In this document: piece by piece, positions 39,845-54,080 of the stretch
Layout of the letters: each line of letters opens with the position of its first letter
How positions within the stretch are numbered: the stretch's first letter is position 1
Source of the DNA: Ceratobasidium sp. AG-K
Lineage: Eukaryota; Basidiomycota; Agaricomycetes; Cantharellales; Ceratobasidiaceae
Direction of reading: 5' to 3'
Assembly (NCBI GenBank): GCA_037039685.1
Contig: JAWNGF010000001.1
Location: 4,960,001 to 5,024,000, forward strand
Length of the DNA stretch: 64,000 bases
Translations under genes and position numbers: made by a program
The notes under the pieces: model-generated
Seen by the model: only the letters and a program-made list of their open reading frames with translations
What the model was told of the DNA's origin: nothing
Databases searched by the model: none

Positions 39845-40930
39845 ATGGCTAATACCACGGTCAAAGGCGCTTTACATATCCATGGCCAAAACCCGCAGGT
39901 GAGGAAGTCATAAAAACTTCAATTTACCTTTAACACAAGGATTTGCTTTAGTTTCTTGTGGAGAAAATCATCCGAACGCGCATTTGGGAGTCGGAATATT
40001 GGAAGGAGCAGTGTTTCGCGTTGACCGGTAAGTTCTCTTGGAAGGCCTAAACTAGTAACTCTAAATCTCTAAATATACTCATATGCAGCCGAGTCCCTAA
40101 TTGATAAGGCTATTGAGCTGAAGAATATAGGTGGTGTTTATGGAAACCAGAGACCTACTCAATTTATCTCTCTACTTCTCAAACTCCTCCAAATTCAACC
40201 AGAAAAAGAGATACTGATTGAATATTTGATGGCCGACGAGTTCAAGTAAGTGTTCATAGTGCTCTACCAAGATTGACACTTACACTCTGCCTTAGATACC
40301 TAAGGGCGCTAGCTGCGTTGTATATCCGACTAACGTTTCCGCCAGTAGAGGTCTTTGAACTGCTCGAACCTCTGCTTAAGGACTACAGGAAATTAAGACT
40401 CAGAAACATGGGTATGTGGTAACACTTGGTTGTCTGATTGTATCCCTAACAATTTGGTCAAAGGGGGCTATCAGCTCACCTTTATGGATGAGTTTGTGGA
40501 CCAGCTATTGACGGAAGAACGTGTGTGCGATATAATTCTTCCGCGTCTAGTGAAGCGAGAAGTCTTGGAAGAGACAGAAGGCCTCGCACCTCGGGAAAGT
40601 GTCCTTTTGGATGCAATGGCTGGTAATAAATCTGGGAGCGATGACGAAGGTGGGAATGAGAGGGTTCGAAAACGTTCGGACAGCGTTGGATCGGGGCGTT
40701 CTGTCTCTCGGGGGCGATCGCTATCCCGTTCTCCGCGCTCTTCCAAGTCTCGGTCACGATCCGGTTCTGTTGATATGAAGGAGCGGTTTGTATCCAAAAG
40801 TCCCTCTCGTTCTCGTTCTCGTTCTCGGTCTCCTGCTCCAAAAGCTCGTTCGCGGACTCGCTCACCTTCACCATACCGTTCCCGTTCGAGGAGCATCTCG
40901 CCTGATAGGATGGATGTAGCCGAGTCGTGA
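39845..40930 (+). CDS. PRP38: pre-mRNA-splicing factor PRP38
   Basis: Component of the U4/U6.U5 tri-snRNP B complex, needed for U4 release and catalytic activation. Start at 39845 (MANTTVKGALHIHGQNPQ). Conserved PRP38 domain in four exons: FLVEKIIRTRIWESEYWKEQ, KNIGGVYGNQRPTQFISLLL, LIEYLMADEFKYLRALAALY, LLEPLLKDYRKLRLRN and GYQLTFMDEFVDQLLTEERV. The last exon continues into an Arg-Ser-rich tail (SRSPRSSKSRSRSGS, SRSRSRSRSPAPKARSRTRS) ending DRMDVAES*. Human PRPF38A and B carry RS tails; budding yeast Prp38 does not, so this resembles the metazoan form. Confidence 0.94.
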
Positions 40931-41136
40931 CGCGTCTGATTGTGCATCACTTCACATACTATCCAATACCACTGTTAATCACACAATTGTTGTCTTACAT
41001 AAGTACTCCCGCTCATGGCCAAGATCCGCTCGAGCGGGGTCACGAGGTAGCGTCAGTGACCTAGACACATGCTTAAAAGCTTGAGAGCTTGGACTCGACC
41101 AGACCTCCGCTACGAGCTCGTAGGATTTTCTCCGCC

Positions 41137-42853
41137 ATGATTACTCGACGCGCCTTGGCTCACCGCTCCCAGCTGGTAAGTATTATGTGCGCAATCATTG
41201 GACATACATGATTGATCCGCCTTGGTTTTAGCGAACCGCGACAAGGCTATTGTCTTCTAGTTCAGTCACACGCTCTGAGAGTATTGAACCGCCTCCTGCA
41301 GGTGGTCATTCAACAAGCGTAGGCCAATCGGTTTTATTACGAACAACGCGTGAGGCGGCACTCCGAACCTCGGGCATTGTATGGAAAGACGAAGCCAATG
41401 AAAATGGTCGAGAAACACGGAAAATGAACATGTATCAATCATTGCGAGAGGCAATGAGGTGTGTATCACGAGTTCATACTCATGGTAGAAGTACTTAATG
41501 CCGACCGTACAGTGTTGCGTTGACGAAAGACGACACCGCGGTTGTATTCGGAGAGGATGTAGCTTTTGGGGGCGTCTTTCGATGCACTATGGGCTTGGCT
41601 GAGGAGTTTGGTAAGGTTGTCGCAGCTGCGCTTAACGGTGTAGACTAACAATTTCGGCAGGTCGCCAGAGGGTCTTTAATACCCCTCTTACAGAACAAGG
41701 TATTGCTGGGTTCGCTATTGGGCTGGCGTCTATGGGACAGACAGCCATCGCGGAAATACAGTTCGCAGATTACATCTATCCTGCTTTTGACCAGGTAAGT
41801 ACCACACCTTTTTGCCCGAATCTCAATCCAAATGATTATTTTCAGCTTGTGAACGAAGCTGCCAAGTTTCGCTACCGGTCCGGTGGCCGGTATAACGTAG
41901 GCGGGCTCACTATTCGGTCCCCCAGCATGGTAGGCTCGCTCATGGGTTCCGTACGTACTTATTACTTACAGGTTTGATTTTTCAGTCTGTTGGGCACGGC
42001 GGGCTATATCATTCCCAATCGCCCGAAGGATTCTTCATGGGCGCTTCTGGGCTCAAGGTGCGATACTTGATTAGCCACCACCCAGAGAGCTAAGCGGCGT
42101 AACCAGCTTGTTATTCCCCGAAGTCCTATCCAAGCAAAGGGGCTGCTACTTGCTGCTATCCGAGACCCGAACCCGGTAATTTTTCTGGAGCCCAAGATTC
42201 TCTATCGCTCGTCTGGTGAGTACATGCGCCCTCGCTCGTCCCCAATACGCTCTAAACATGGGAATAGTTGAACAAGTTCCTGTCGACGACTATGAGCTCC
42301 CCTTGGGGAAAGCAGAAATTTTGAGCAAAGGAAACGACGTTACATTGCTGACATATGGCTCCCCGGTATACACCTGCGAGAATGCAATGAGCATTTTACG
42401 GGACCCACCTCCGTCGCTTGCACCTCACATTCCCGAATCCGTTCGCAAGGCATCTATCGAGTTGATCGATTTGAGGACCATCTTACCCTGGGACGTGCAA
42501 ACCGTCGTTGAGAGCGTAAAGAAGACCGGTCGGTTGGTGATCGTGCACGAGGCTGGAAAAACAATGGGACCTGGGGCAGAAATTGCCGCCGAGATCACGC
42601 AGAGGTGTTTCCTGAACCTACACGCTCCCGTCAAACGGATAGCTGGTGAGTTCGCATTGGTACTGGTCAGGAATACAAACTCACCAGGTCTAATTTCTTT
42701 AGGATGGGAGTAAGTTATCATCTCAGCGATAACAAGGTACAAAGCTAATATGTTGTCTCTTTCAGCACGCCCGTTCCTTTGGTTTATGAGAAGTTCTACA
42801 TCCCGGATGCTGTGCGGGTCGTTGACGGCATTGTCGATACCCTGAAATACTAA
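41137..42853 (+). CDS. BCKDHB: branched-chain 2-oxoacid dehydrogenase E1 subunit beta
   Basis: Mitochondrial matrix enzyme: TPP-dependent decarboxylation of 2-oxoacids from Leu, Ile and Val, as an alpha2-beta2 E1 heterotetramer. Start at 41137 ([13 protein letters not shown]), a presequence without acidic residues. Core motifs: [157 protein letters not shown] and [20 protein letters not shown], ending DGIVDTLKY*. These set it apart from pyruvate dehydrogenase E1 beta. About nine exons. It converges on DHX35 with only 85 bp between stops, so the 3' UTRs probably overlap. Confidence 0.94.
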
Positions 42854-42938
42854 GTAGTGAACATCAGGTGAATTGGAGTAGTCACGCATGTAATCTGATC
42901 ATCACGAATAGGTATTTACATTCTATTCCGAGTGTAAT

Positions 42939-45811
<2,873 letters not shown>

Positions 45812-45923
45812 GGCTGCTAGCTCGGTGGAGAAAAGGCAAAGAATGATGTATTAGCGCTTGTTATCACTCGTTGTTTTCGTGGCTGTGCAGTCACACCTCT
45901 CCACGCTCAACCACCTCCTCCCA
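45812..45923. promoter_or_regulatory. 112 bp bidirectional promoter of DHX35 and SYF2
   Basis: The start codons of two divergent spliceosomal genes flank only 112 bp, which must carry both promoters. No TATA box is clear. Inferred from geometry. Confidence 0.6.
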
Positions 45924-47037
45924 ATGTCTGCTCAGAAATCCCGGGCCCCTGCTGATGCAACCGAAGCGATTACCAACTCGAACTCTGCTGGAGAAGATTC
46001 CAGTGACAATGAGGCCCGAGTAGGAACGGAAGGAGAGGGTGATGTGGCTAGCTCGGGTGCCAACACTCCCGCCGAGTCTGGCCCTGGCGGCAAACTGACC
46101 CTGGAGGAAAGAGCGGCCAAAATGGAGGCTTTGCGTGCCAAGATGGTAAGCACGATACTCGTCTTTATCTAATTGCTTACCACAACTAAACAGACTATTT
46201 GCGTAGCGTGAATCCACAGCCGCAAACCGGAAAGACCTTGTCGAGGAACACAACAAGACCAAGTTCAACGCAAAACAAGCGGCGCGGATAGAAAAGCAGC
46301 GAAAACTTGCCGAAACACTGCGCGAGAAAGTAGACGCAGAGGAGCGTGGGGAAGATCTCGAGAGGAAGAAGAACTGGGAATATAGCATCGAGGAGAATGA
46401 CGAGTGGGAGAAACGCAAGTCGAGAAAGGAGCGCAGGGCTGATTTCCAGTTCCATGGTACGTTATGCTATAGTTAACCCAACTACCCGCACGCGCTAACA
46501 GAATCTTTTGCGGAATAGACGACGCTCACGCCGCGCGAAGAAAGTACAAAAAGGACTTGGACCTCATCAAGCCTGACCTTGCAGCCTACCAGGCTCAAAA
46601 GCAGGCGGCACTCGGCCAAGGATCTGCGGTTCAAACATTCGCAAGTGGAAGCTCCTCCAACGCTCTAACGGCTTCCGAGGCTCTTTATCGAGATGCAAAT
46701 ACGCTGTTGTATGGCGACAACAAGCCTTCGGAAGAGGCAATCGATCGAGTGGTCGGCAAGCTTAATCTCGAGTAAGTCCTCCCATGGGTATTCCGGATCT
46801 TGTTAACTCTCTATTCCAGTCTTGATAAGCGAAGCAAGTTTTCGCGAAAGCGCGCCAACGAAGAAGAGGGCGACATTACATATATCAACGAGCGGAACAA
46901 GGTCTTCAACAAAAAGGTACGTCTATCTGCTGTAATAGTCACATGCATGATCCTGATGATACTCGCAGATTGCTCGCTTCTACGACAAATATACCGCCGA
47001 GACTCGTGCGTCCTTTGAACGTGGTACTGCACTATAG
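45924..47037 (+). CDS. SYF2: pre-mRNA-splicing factor SYF2
   Basis: Small coiled-coil subunit of the NineTeen/Prp19-associated complex. Start at 45924 (MSAQKSRAPADATEAITNSN). An acidic, Ser-rich N-terminus leads into LTLEERAAKMEALRAKMRES, the Lys/Glu-rich helix KQAARIEKQRKLAETLREKV, ERKKNWEYSIEENDEWEKR, AHAARRKYKKDLDLIKPDLA, ALYRDANTLLYGDNKPSEEA, RSKFSRKRANEEEGDITYIN and the last exon IARFYDKYTAETRASFERGT, ending AL*. All are SYF2 hallmarks. Five exons, about 270 residues. It converges on the adenylate kinase gene with 256 bp between stops. Confidence 0.94.
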
Positions 47038-47293
47038 ACCAGCTTGCATTCTTGTGCTCCGTGTGCTATTACTTTGATTGCTATTGTAGTTTACGATTCA
47101 TATGACATTACTCAGCACGAAATGAACACCTCACGAGTCACGCAAGAATCATAATCCAGCAACATGTTTTTTTAATTAAAAAAGTACAACACGCCATAAA
47201 GGCTGAGAGTCATCAGTGATCGTAGGGTAGTATAAAGAGGTAGACTATCGTGTCATAAAATCCGAACAAGTCATGAAATCTTTGTGTTCAAGT

Positions 47294-48556
47294 TCAAACA
47301 GGGAACGGCGTGCGCAAAGCACCCCGACCAGTCCTCTTGGAGCTGGTACGGGTAAAGTCCCACCCACTCCTCTCAGCCTCCTCGGCGCTCCTCACCGTTG
47401 CCTCGAAGATGGACGCCCGTGGTACCCTAGCAGCTGCAGTTCCCCTAGCACGAGAGGGACCATCGATAATCGTGATATTGGTGGTCGGGACCTTGGGCTT
47501 TTGCCACATGGGGAGGCGAGGGAACGAGGCGCGCACAACAGAGTCGAGCTGAGGCCAAATCTCGTCTGACGTGCGACCAGAGAGGGTGATGAGCTTGGTG
47601 ACAGACGGATTAACGGTCGAAGCATAGTAGTCTAGCAAGGGCGAGGTATGGGCATCGAATTGTTGCAGTCTACGTTGGAAGGTTTCCTAGAGTGAATGCG
47701 GATAAGTGCTGGGACGAGGTGAGACGGACCGTGACACATACCTGGTTGTCATCCGGGCGCCTGACAAGCGCCTCTCCAGTCACGTCATCTCGTCCTTCTA
47801 TACGTGGGCGATTGTAAGAAGTGTTATACACTCGTCCCGATGGAAGATGCACCCATCGGTCTGTTAATGGACGTGATGTGAGAACTAATCAATATCAAAC
47901 ATATGAATAAGCTCACCTGCAATACGGCTAAGAATAACGTCATCCGGAACGTTCAAGTTGGCAATAAGTGAGAGTGGTTGTGGCAGATGTCCATCAAGCA
48001 ACTTTCCCTGCGGGAGAGTTCGGGGGAATCCATCGAGAACCCAGTGTTGCCCACGGAGTGCATCGAGCTTCTCCAAGATTATCTGCATGATGAGATGGTC
48101 TGGGACGAGGCCTGCAGCAACAAGTCAGATCAGCGCTCCCAGAGTTGTGTGGCGGGTCGGAACATACCTCCTTGCGCGACAATAGCCTCGGCTTCCTTGC
48201 CGATTGAGCTCTTCTCAGCGATATGCTGTCGAAGGAGGTCGCCGGTGCTGACAAAATTGACCTTGTACTTGTCCATGAGGCGGGACGACAGTGTGCCTTT
48301 GCCTGCTCCCTGAATGCGCACCCAAATCCAATCAGCATCAAGCTCTCGAGCAACAACTGACAAGCCGACTTACGGGTTTACCAAACATGAGCATTCGGAG
48401 GACGCCATCGCTCCCAGCCGCACCGGCACCATACGAATCGGAGAAAACGGGCACGGCACGGCCTGCGATGGACGACGAACTGACGAACCGAGTAGCACAG
48501 GCCACCTTGAGCTGGGTGAAAGCCGAGGGGCGAGCACGAGCTGATGCGAGGGCCAT
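47294..48556 (-). CDS. ADK2: mitochondrial adenylate kinase (AK3 / GTP:AMP phosphotransferase type)
   Basis: Nucleoside monophosphate kinase; matrix location suggested by the Arg/Ala/Ser-rich N-terminus ([20 protein letters not shown], start at 48556). The P-loop [14 protein letters not shown] is split by an intron. NMP-binding: [20 protein letters not shown], then [20 protein letters not shown] and [63 protein letters not shown]. The LID has no zinc Cys. The C-terminal segment after [12 protein letters not shown] is about 75 residues longer than usual (rich in Arg, Thr, Ala), ending GALRTPFPV*. Whether it prefers GTP (AK3/ADK2) or ATP cannot be read safely. Confidence 0.88.
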
Positions 48557-49106
48557 GATACAAGATCAGGGAGAAAGTGTGAAAGCGAGAGGGGGATGCT
48601 GTCGTCTACGTCTCTAGCAGAGTTTAAGTAGTGATCCCAAAGTCTAAACTCGTACGAGAGGTGGCCTGACCTGACAAGGTGCTTCAAACTATCTCAGGGC
48701 TGTTTTCCCCAACAGGGCGAGACTGTCTAAAGTACCCCAGAGAGTGGAGGTTGCAAATTCATCAACAGTTGCAAATTTCACTGCACTGCGAGATGCCGAT
48801 CGCGTCATCAACTTCGGTACTCGCCAATCAACTCGATGCGAATTGGCCCCATGCATATAGTCGACGGATCTCCAGCTGCAACCGCCTCGCGCACACAGCC
48901 TCTTAAATATCACCCCTCAAGATTAAAATGTATTAATACGGAAAATAAATAGACGTTGCGGCGATAATAGGACTGGGTGAAATATTCTAACGCAAGAGCC
49001 ACGAAACGCGAAGTAAAATACAATAAAGCAAGCGCGAATGGAAACAGTAAGAACAGGATGTTAATCGAAGTATGAGGGGTATAATGCTTATCAGCTCCGC
49101 ATAATC
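48557..49106. other. intergenic, no gene seen
   Basis: 550 bp between the adenylate kinase start and the end of the first C2H2 gene, both minus strand. Short frames without motifs. Confidence 0.5.
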
Positions 49107-50112
49107 CTACTCGTAAGGCACCCCTGGGTGCTGTTTCCTCATGTGGCGGCGAAACGAGTCTGCTCGCCCGAATATGCAACTACTACGGCAGTCCTGAACG
49201 GGGCAACTGAAGCCCTCGGATTGCCCAGGTTTTAACCCATGAGCTCGTTTCCATTCGTAAGTTCGTATGTATCCGCTGGGGTCGCACTGGCATCCGGGCG
49301 TGGTGCAGTAAACTCGATCGTTGTGTATCCTGTATGTTGGATCTTGGCGTTGCACGGAGCTTGAGCTTCCAGGCGTGTTATCTTCAGCCCGACTTGATGC
49401 GCGTCGCCTAGACATCCTGGTTCGAGTGCGATGCTCCGTAGGATACGGGAGATGGTCGGAACTAAAAATTGCATGGCTCGCATCAGCTTGCACCACATTA
49501 TCTTACTAGAGAGATTGCTTACTGATCAAGATTGGCATTCAATTGCGTTGACATTGGGTGACCCAAGTCGTGGTGGCCGTACTGGTGGGAGTGGCTACTC
49601 ACAGGAGCGATGCGAGCACTGGTTGGCTGTGTGGTCGACGTCTGCGAGAGAAGGCGAGGATCCATAGCATGTATATCACGTTCCTCCTGGAGGTAGCTAC
49701 GCTCCACCTCTGCTGGCCAGAAAGAGTATCCATTCAAGTAATCTTCTGAAGAAGGGTACCGTAGTTGGTGGAGAGCGTTAGCGGGGAGATGTGCGTGAGA
49801 CAGACCAAACGGCGAGGGCCCGTAAGCGGACAGTGAGTGATCTCCCACTGTTGACGGGGGCGCATATTGTGAGTAAAGGCTAGCAGGCTGGGCGGTATAA
49901 TCTTGTAGGGCGGGAAATGCATTATTGAAATATACATCATTGGGAGTTGAGGACAAAGGACTATTTCAACCACCGACCATCGCGATCGTAACTGGTTAGT
50001 CACCACCCTATATGCGGTCGTAGCAACCCTCAGATGTAGCTCACTCTTGGGGGAACCCTCCTGGACTACGGCGACCTTGGTTCGTGCGCTCCCAGTGGCT
50101 TGGATTGGACAT
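49107..50112 (-). CDS. small C2H2 zinc-finger protein, array member 1
   Basis: Probable DNA-binding protein of about 290 residues; targets unknown. Start at 50112 (MSNPSHWERTNQGRRSPGGF). Three exons; splicing joins QDPLSSTPNDVYFNNAFPAL and later NLDHSDHLPYPTEHRTRTRM in frame. The N-terminal two thirds is Ser/Pro/Gln/Tyr-rich. The C-terminus has two Cys/His modules: CTTPGCQCDPSGYIRTYEWK, RAH and then CPVQDCRSSCIFGRADSFRR with HMRKQH. The second fits C2H2 with wide spacing (C-x4-C-x15-H-x4-H). It ends PGVPYE*. It shares the motif R-x-D-[AS]-[LF]-x-R-H with the three zinc-finger genes to its right. Confidence 0.75.
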
Positions 50113-50171
50113 AGTGTTTCAGAAAAAGGTAAGAGTGGAAGGATGTTATACCTGGTCTAACCCTCCCCCCT

Positions 50172-50180
50172 CTTATAAAG
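50172..50180 (-). promoter_or_regulatory. TATA-like box of C2H2 array member 1
   Basis: CTTTATAAG on the minus strand, 60-68 bp upstream of the ATG at 50112, next to a pyrimidine-rich plus-strand stretch. Placement suits a core promoter with a short 5' UTR. Confidence 0.45.
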
Positions 50181-51061
50181 CCTCTCTCCTCTCCCACTCA
50201 ACCGCGCAGAGCCATCCGCGCGGCGGAAAGAACACATTCGCAGAATATTTGGATTCACCGACGGGATCAAATCGAAGTTAGTTATGCGCTCAAATCAGCG
50301 TGATACAGGACGATCTTGTGGACAAACCTGTGACTTATGGGTACCCATAAATGGCAGTTGCGGGTGATGCCCGCGGGCGAACCCTGGGCGCTGAAGCAGC
50401 ATCGCCGTGGGGATTCAGACGTTATACGGGGCCGTATGTGTCCCACAGTCACTTTTTAGCTTGGCTATCTCACGCATATATGGTAAAGCTCCATCACATT
50501 TTGTGTTTTAACTCCGACCAATTATGCCCGCCAACCTTGTCTAACGATTTTCGGGTGGCTATTTGAGCTGCAAGCCACATCTTCGCTTCCCCTCTCCGCC
50601 TCGTGTTCGCCCACGGTCAAGGGTTCCTAAACTTTTCGCCCCTATCGGCGCGAACCCTGGCACAGGAATGGGACTCTGCCAAGCGAAGTTGTGCTCTTGC
50701 TATAGGCAAAGCGCCGCGCCGTCGCATGGGTTTTGGAGCGTAAGTCGTACATCCACCATTTGATTTATGTCTTGGGACTGGGACTAGTGACGTAACATAG
50801 CCTAGACTCTGAGTGGTTTCTGTGCTGATCGAGGGGTAGGCGGTGCGGATATTTTCAGTGAGGCTAAGTGAGAAGGTACGAGTTACGTATGCCGAGCCAT
50901 TCCGAATTTTGATTATTCTCTCTGGGCAAACTAGTTGTTAATTCAAGCGTTGTCATCCTATTAATATTACTATTTAGTTCTAACATGGGATATTATATAC
51001 ATTGAACAGGGTTTGGTGATTGAGAGACACCACACAGTGGGAACGCCTACTAACCCAATGA
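50181..51061. other. intergenic within the C2H2 array
   Basis: About 0.9 kb holding the 5' flank of member 1 and the 3' flank of member 2. No coding motifs or repeats recognised. Confidence 0.45.
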
Positions 51062-51883
51062 TCATTTGCCAAAAGGCCTTCTCCCTCTTCGTGATGGCTG
51101 TGGGTTTATGCGATGTTGAACCCTCATATGTCGACGGAGAGCATCCTTTCGACCGATGGTTTTACCACAAACCGTGCAAGGATGCTTTTCCTTCTTATGA
51201 GCACGCACTAGTTCTCCTTTCCCTCCATAGGTTTGGCTACAGCACAAGCACCGTAGCCTGCCCGATTGGAGCTGCTCAAAGGATGGGCAACTCGACTGGG
51301 CTTCTATTATTTGTCTCGAGGGCGTTTTAGCACGTATAAACTGGTTTCCATTAGGCCTCACGGTCAGAGGGTCGTGTGGTGGTACGCCATCTTGCAAAGC
51401 GTTAGCAGTATTGCAATTGCTTGGTAGTTCGCTGAATTCCGCACTGAATATAATAAGATTCAACTTATGTAATAAGATATCTATGGAGCGTTTTACTCAC
51501 AGGGAGAGAGCTGCACTAGAAAAATTACAAGCCGGTTCACCGGCTTTGGGACTTGAACTAGCTGGCTCTACGTCCTTGTGTAGTTTGCACGGGTTGATAT
51601 GTGCAATTTGCGGCTCTGCCAGCACCTCGACAAGGCGCTCGCTCAGTAGGAGGAATTCATTACAGAGCTCCAACTTTAGCACTTCATTTGATAGGACCAG
51701 GGCTTCACCGTTGTAGGAGTTACGAGAGCCAGATGCTAAGGCCGACTCGGAGGGGGGCGGTACATCAGGGAGCTCAGGTTCATGTATCCAGGCGGAAAAG
51801 AGCTCATCATAATTGCCGGACTCGAATTGCGACCAAGCATATATGTCACTCCAGCTCGCTTCGCCAGTCGTGCTATGAGCCAT
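51062..51883 (-). CDS. small C2H2 zinc-finger protein, array member 2
   Basis: Two exons, about 250 residues. Start at 51883 (MAHSTTGEASWSDIYAWSQF); an acidic/aromatic N-terminus with a Leu-rich helix (SNEVLKLELCNEFLLLSERL). The intron (51498 to about 51447) is spliced in frame to AEFSELPSNCNTANALQDG. The C-terminus carries two canonical adjacent fingers: CLCCSQTYGGKGELVRAHKK with EKH, and CTVCGKTIGRKDALRRHMRV with QH, then a basic tail (PSRRGRRPFGK*). The linker is nearly absent (EKHPC), so the fingers abut. Probably nuclear and DNA-binding, by fold and basic tail only. Confidence 0.8.
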
Positions 51884-53187
51884 GCGTCATATAAGCATCG
51901 AAGGCTACTTCAGAGTAATGTAAAGCTCACATATAGTGAGATGCATCATTGAGCGTGTGCTCAAATTGTCTCTTCGCGTAGCCGTACATATTGTAATCAC
52001 CGAAGTATGTCGGTGATCGAGATGGAAAGCAAAGGAGATGAGAAACCCGAGTGGTTTGATGTAATGGTTTTATTATGTGCACCCAGTGCACAGGTGTTAA
52101 TTGTTAATTACACCTGTGCTCTTAGTTGTTATGCGCAATGCGCCCGTCTCCAATCGACGGGACCACTAAACTTACACGATATCCACGTTCCGTTCTCGAC
52201 TCTGCATCGCTTGTACCAAAAATCACGCACTACCCATGAGGCCAGGTTGTAAAATTATTCTGGCTTGACACTTATCCGTTGTCGTCACGCCGTCTGTCGT
52301 TTTGTGCTTCGGCGCTTAGGTGGCGGACGGCATTACTAAAAAGGAAGGAGGCGTCCTACTAGGCTCAACCTAACGACAACGCTGGTACGTACCTGTGTAC
52401 TCCTCTTGTAAGGCACATTCGTTGCTGCGGACCTTGTGATGTCGAAGTCTCTTGGATGGCAGTGACGACGCGGTGCAAGGTGAGCAATTATGTGCGTTCT
52501 GAAATTGGTTTATGAGAGGTAAGGGACGTTGCGGTTAACGAGAGACAATAGGGGGTATTACTTTGATACAGATCATCCCGAAGATAGGAGATAATGCTAT
52601 TTACCATCAGGAAACGAGCCAAAATGTACTGTAGCTACATACTTTCTCCTCCGTCCCAGCAGGTATTAGCGAGAATTTATTTAGCATTTGGATCCTTGCA
52701 AAAAGATCCACCGCGCCAGAATTTGAGAGGCATAGGCCACCACGCGCATACAACCTGTTACCACTATTCAAGCTCCGAATATGAGCCATTCACTTGCTGT
52801 GCTTTGGGGCGGGTTCGCCCAACTCATCAGGACCAGCATGCTCAGTACTTGCAGGGCATGGTGCTCAACCCCAACAACAATATATCCATCCAATTGATAC
52901 AACATCATAATTTCACTCGCTGACCAAAGCAATAATACCAGCATGCCGAGTCATTGATTTAGCGTCAGGATTTCGTCATCCCAAAATCGACTAATCGCTA
53001 CATCATACCACGCCTATAGGCACATACGAGGCTCGTTCACCATACCCAAAATATGAGACCGCTGTAGATACACGGGCGACAGCGCCCAAATCCGTAACAC
53101 ATATAGAGATATGTACATAGATAGCTTAAACGAACAATAACATGTCTGAAAGGTACAAAAAAGACGGAGCCTGACAAAATGAGTGGA
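51884..53187. other. 1.3 kb intergenic within the C2H2 array
   Basis: Short frames (for example 52594-52923 plus) have no recognised domain. No finger motif remnants were found here. Confidence 0.45.
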
Positions 53188-54080
53188 TTATTTACGAGCT
53201 TTTCCCCTCCGGTTTCGTTTCCGGAGCGAAATGTCCTCCTCCGGGTGCTGCTTGTCCACATGTCGAATGAGTGCGTCCCTTCGAGTAAATACCTGGCCAC
53301 AAGAAGAACAGGTTTCAATTCTGCCCTTCTTTCCCTTGGCCTCGTGTCGTCTGCGCGAAGCTACGTGCGCAAACTTTGTGTTACAGCACGAACAATACAA
53401 CCGATTGTCCTTTACTGTACAGTCCATAACCTCGGTCTTTACGTTCTTTATAGCGGTAACACCATCCCCACACACAGTTCCGCTCCCACTAGCTGCAACT
53501 GATGCCTGGGGATCTTGTGGCTCTGCGCTACACGGCACGAGGGTTGGCTGATAGTCGACTGGTAGACTCCCTTCAGCACTATTCGAACTAGGATTAGCCT
53601 CCATCTAACAGAGCCAAATTAAGAAGTACTCACGGACTGCTGAGCACACCAGAAGGGCTCATACTCCGTGTCTGAAACTCCCCACCGAACCCAGGCACTT
53701 CACCGTGCAACACTCGTGGGTCAATGCAGGGCTGTTGAAAATTAGGTGGCCCCTCAATGCACTTGCAACCCAACAGGAACAAGCTGAAATCTACCAGTTC
53801 TGGTCCATAGAGAGTCTGCAGGGATGCAAGGGAGATATCGGGGAAGTAGGAATCCGGCCGGTGTGGAGGAGAAGACAGGGGAGCACAAGTTTCTGAATGC
53901 AACGTCGACGGACATACTCCAGACGGGCCGACTAAATCGACTCCCGGGTGATAGTCGGGTTGCTGTTCACCTATCATCCCATTGTCTTCAGCGGCTAGGC
54001 TGGGTGGTATTCATTAGTCTTGACGCCAGTGGCCATTGATACTGTGCTTACATATCAAACGGAACTTGGTCACCGTCCAT
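53188..54080 (-). CDS. small C2H2 zinc-finger protein, array member 3
   Basis: Three exons, about 275 residues. Start at 54080 (MDGDQVPFD), spliced to ILAAEDNGMIGEQQPDYHPG. The middle is Pro/Ser-rich. The last exon has two fingers: CSCCNTKFAHVASRRRHEAK and CSSCGQVFTRRDALIRHVDK with QH, then the acidic-basic tail PEEDISLRKRNRRGKARK*. The first finger lacks a clear second His in register, so it may be degenerate; the second is canonical and carries the array's shared RRDALIRH. Product of unknown target. Confidence 0.8.

Noticed and set aside
39667..39864. 65-codon minus-strand frame upstream of the 2-hydroxyacid dehydrogenase
   Set aside because: Out of frame with the enzyme, overlaps the PRP38 start, and the dehydrogenase has its own well-placed ATG at 39660.
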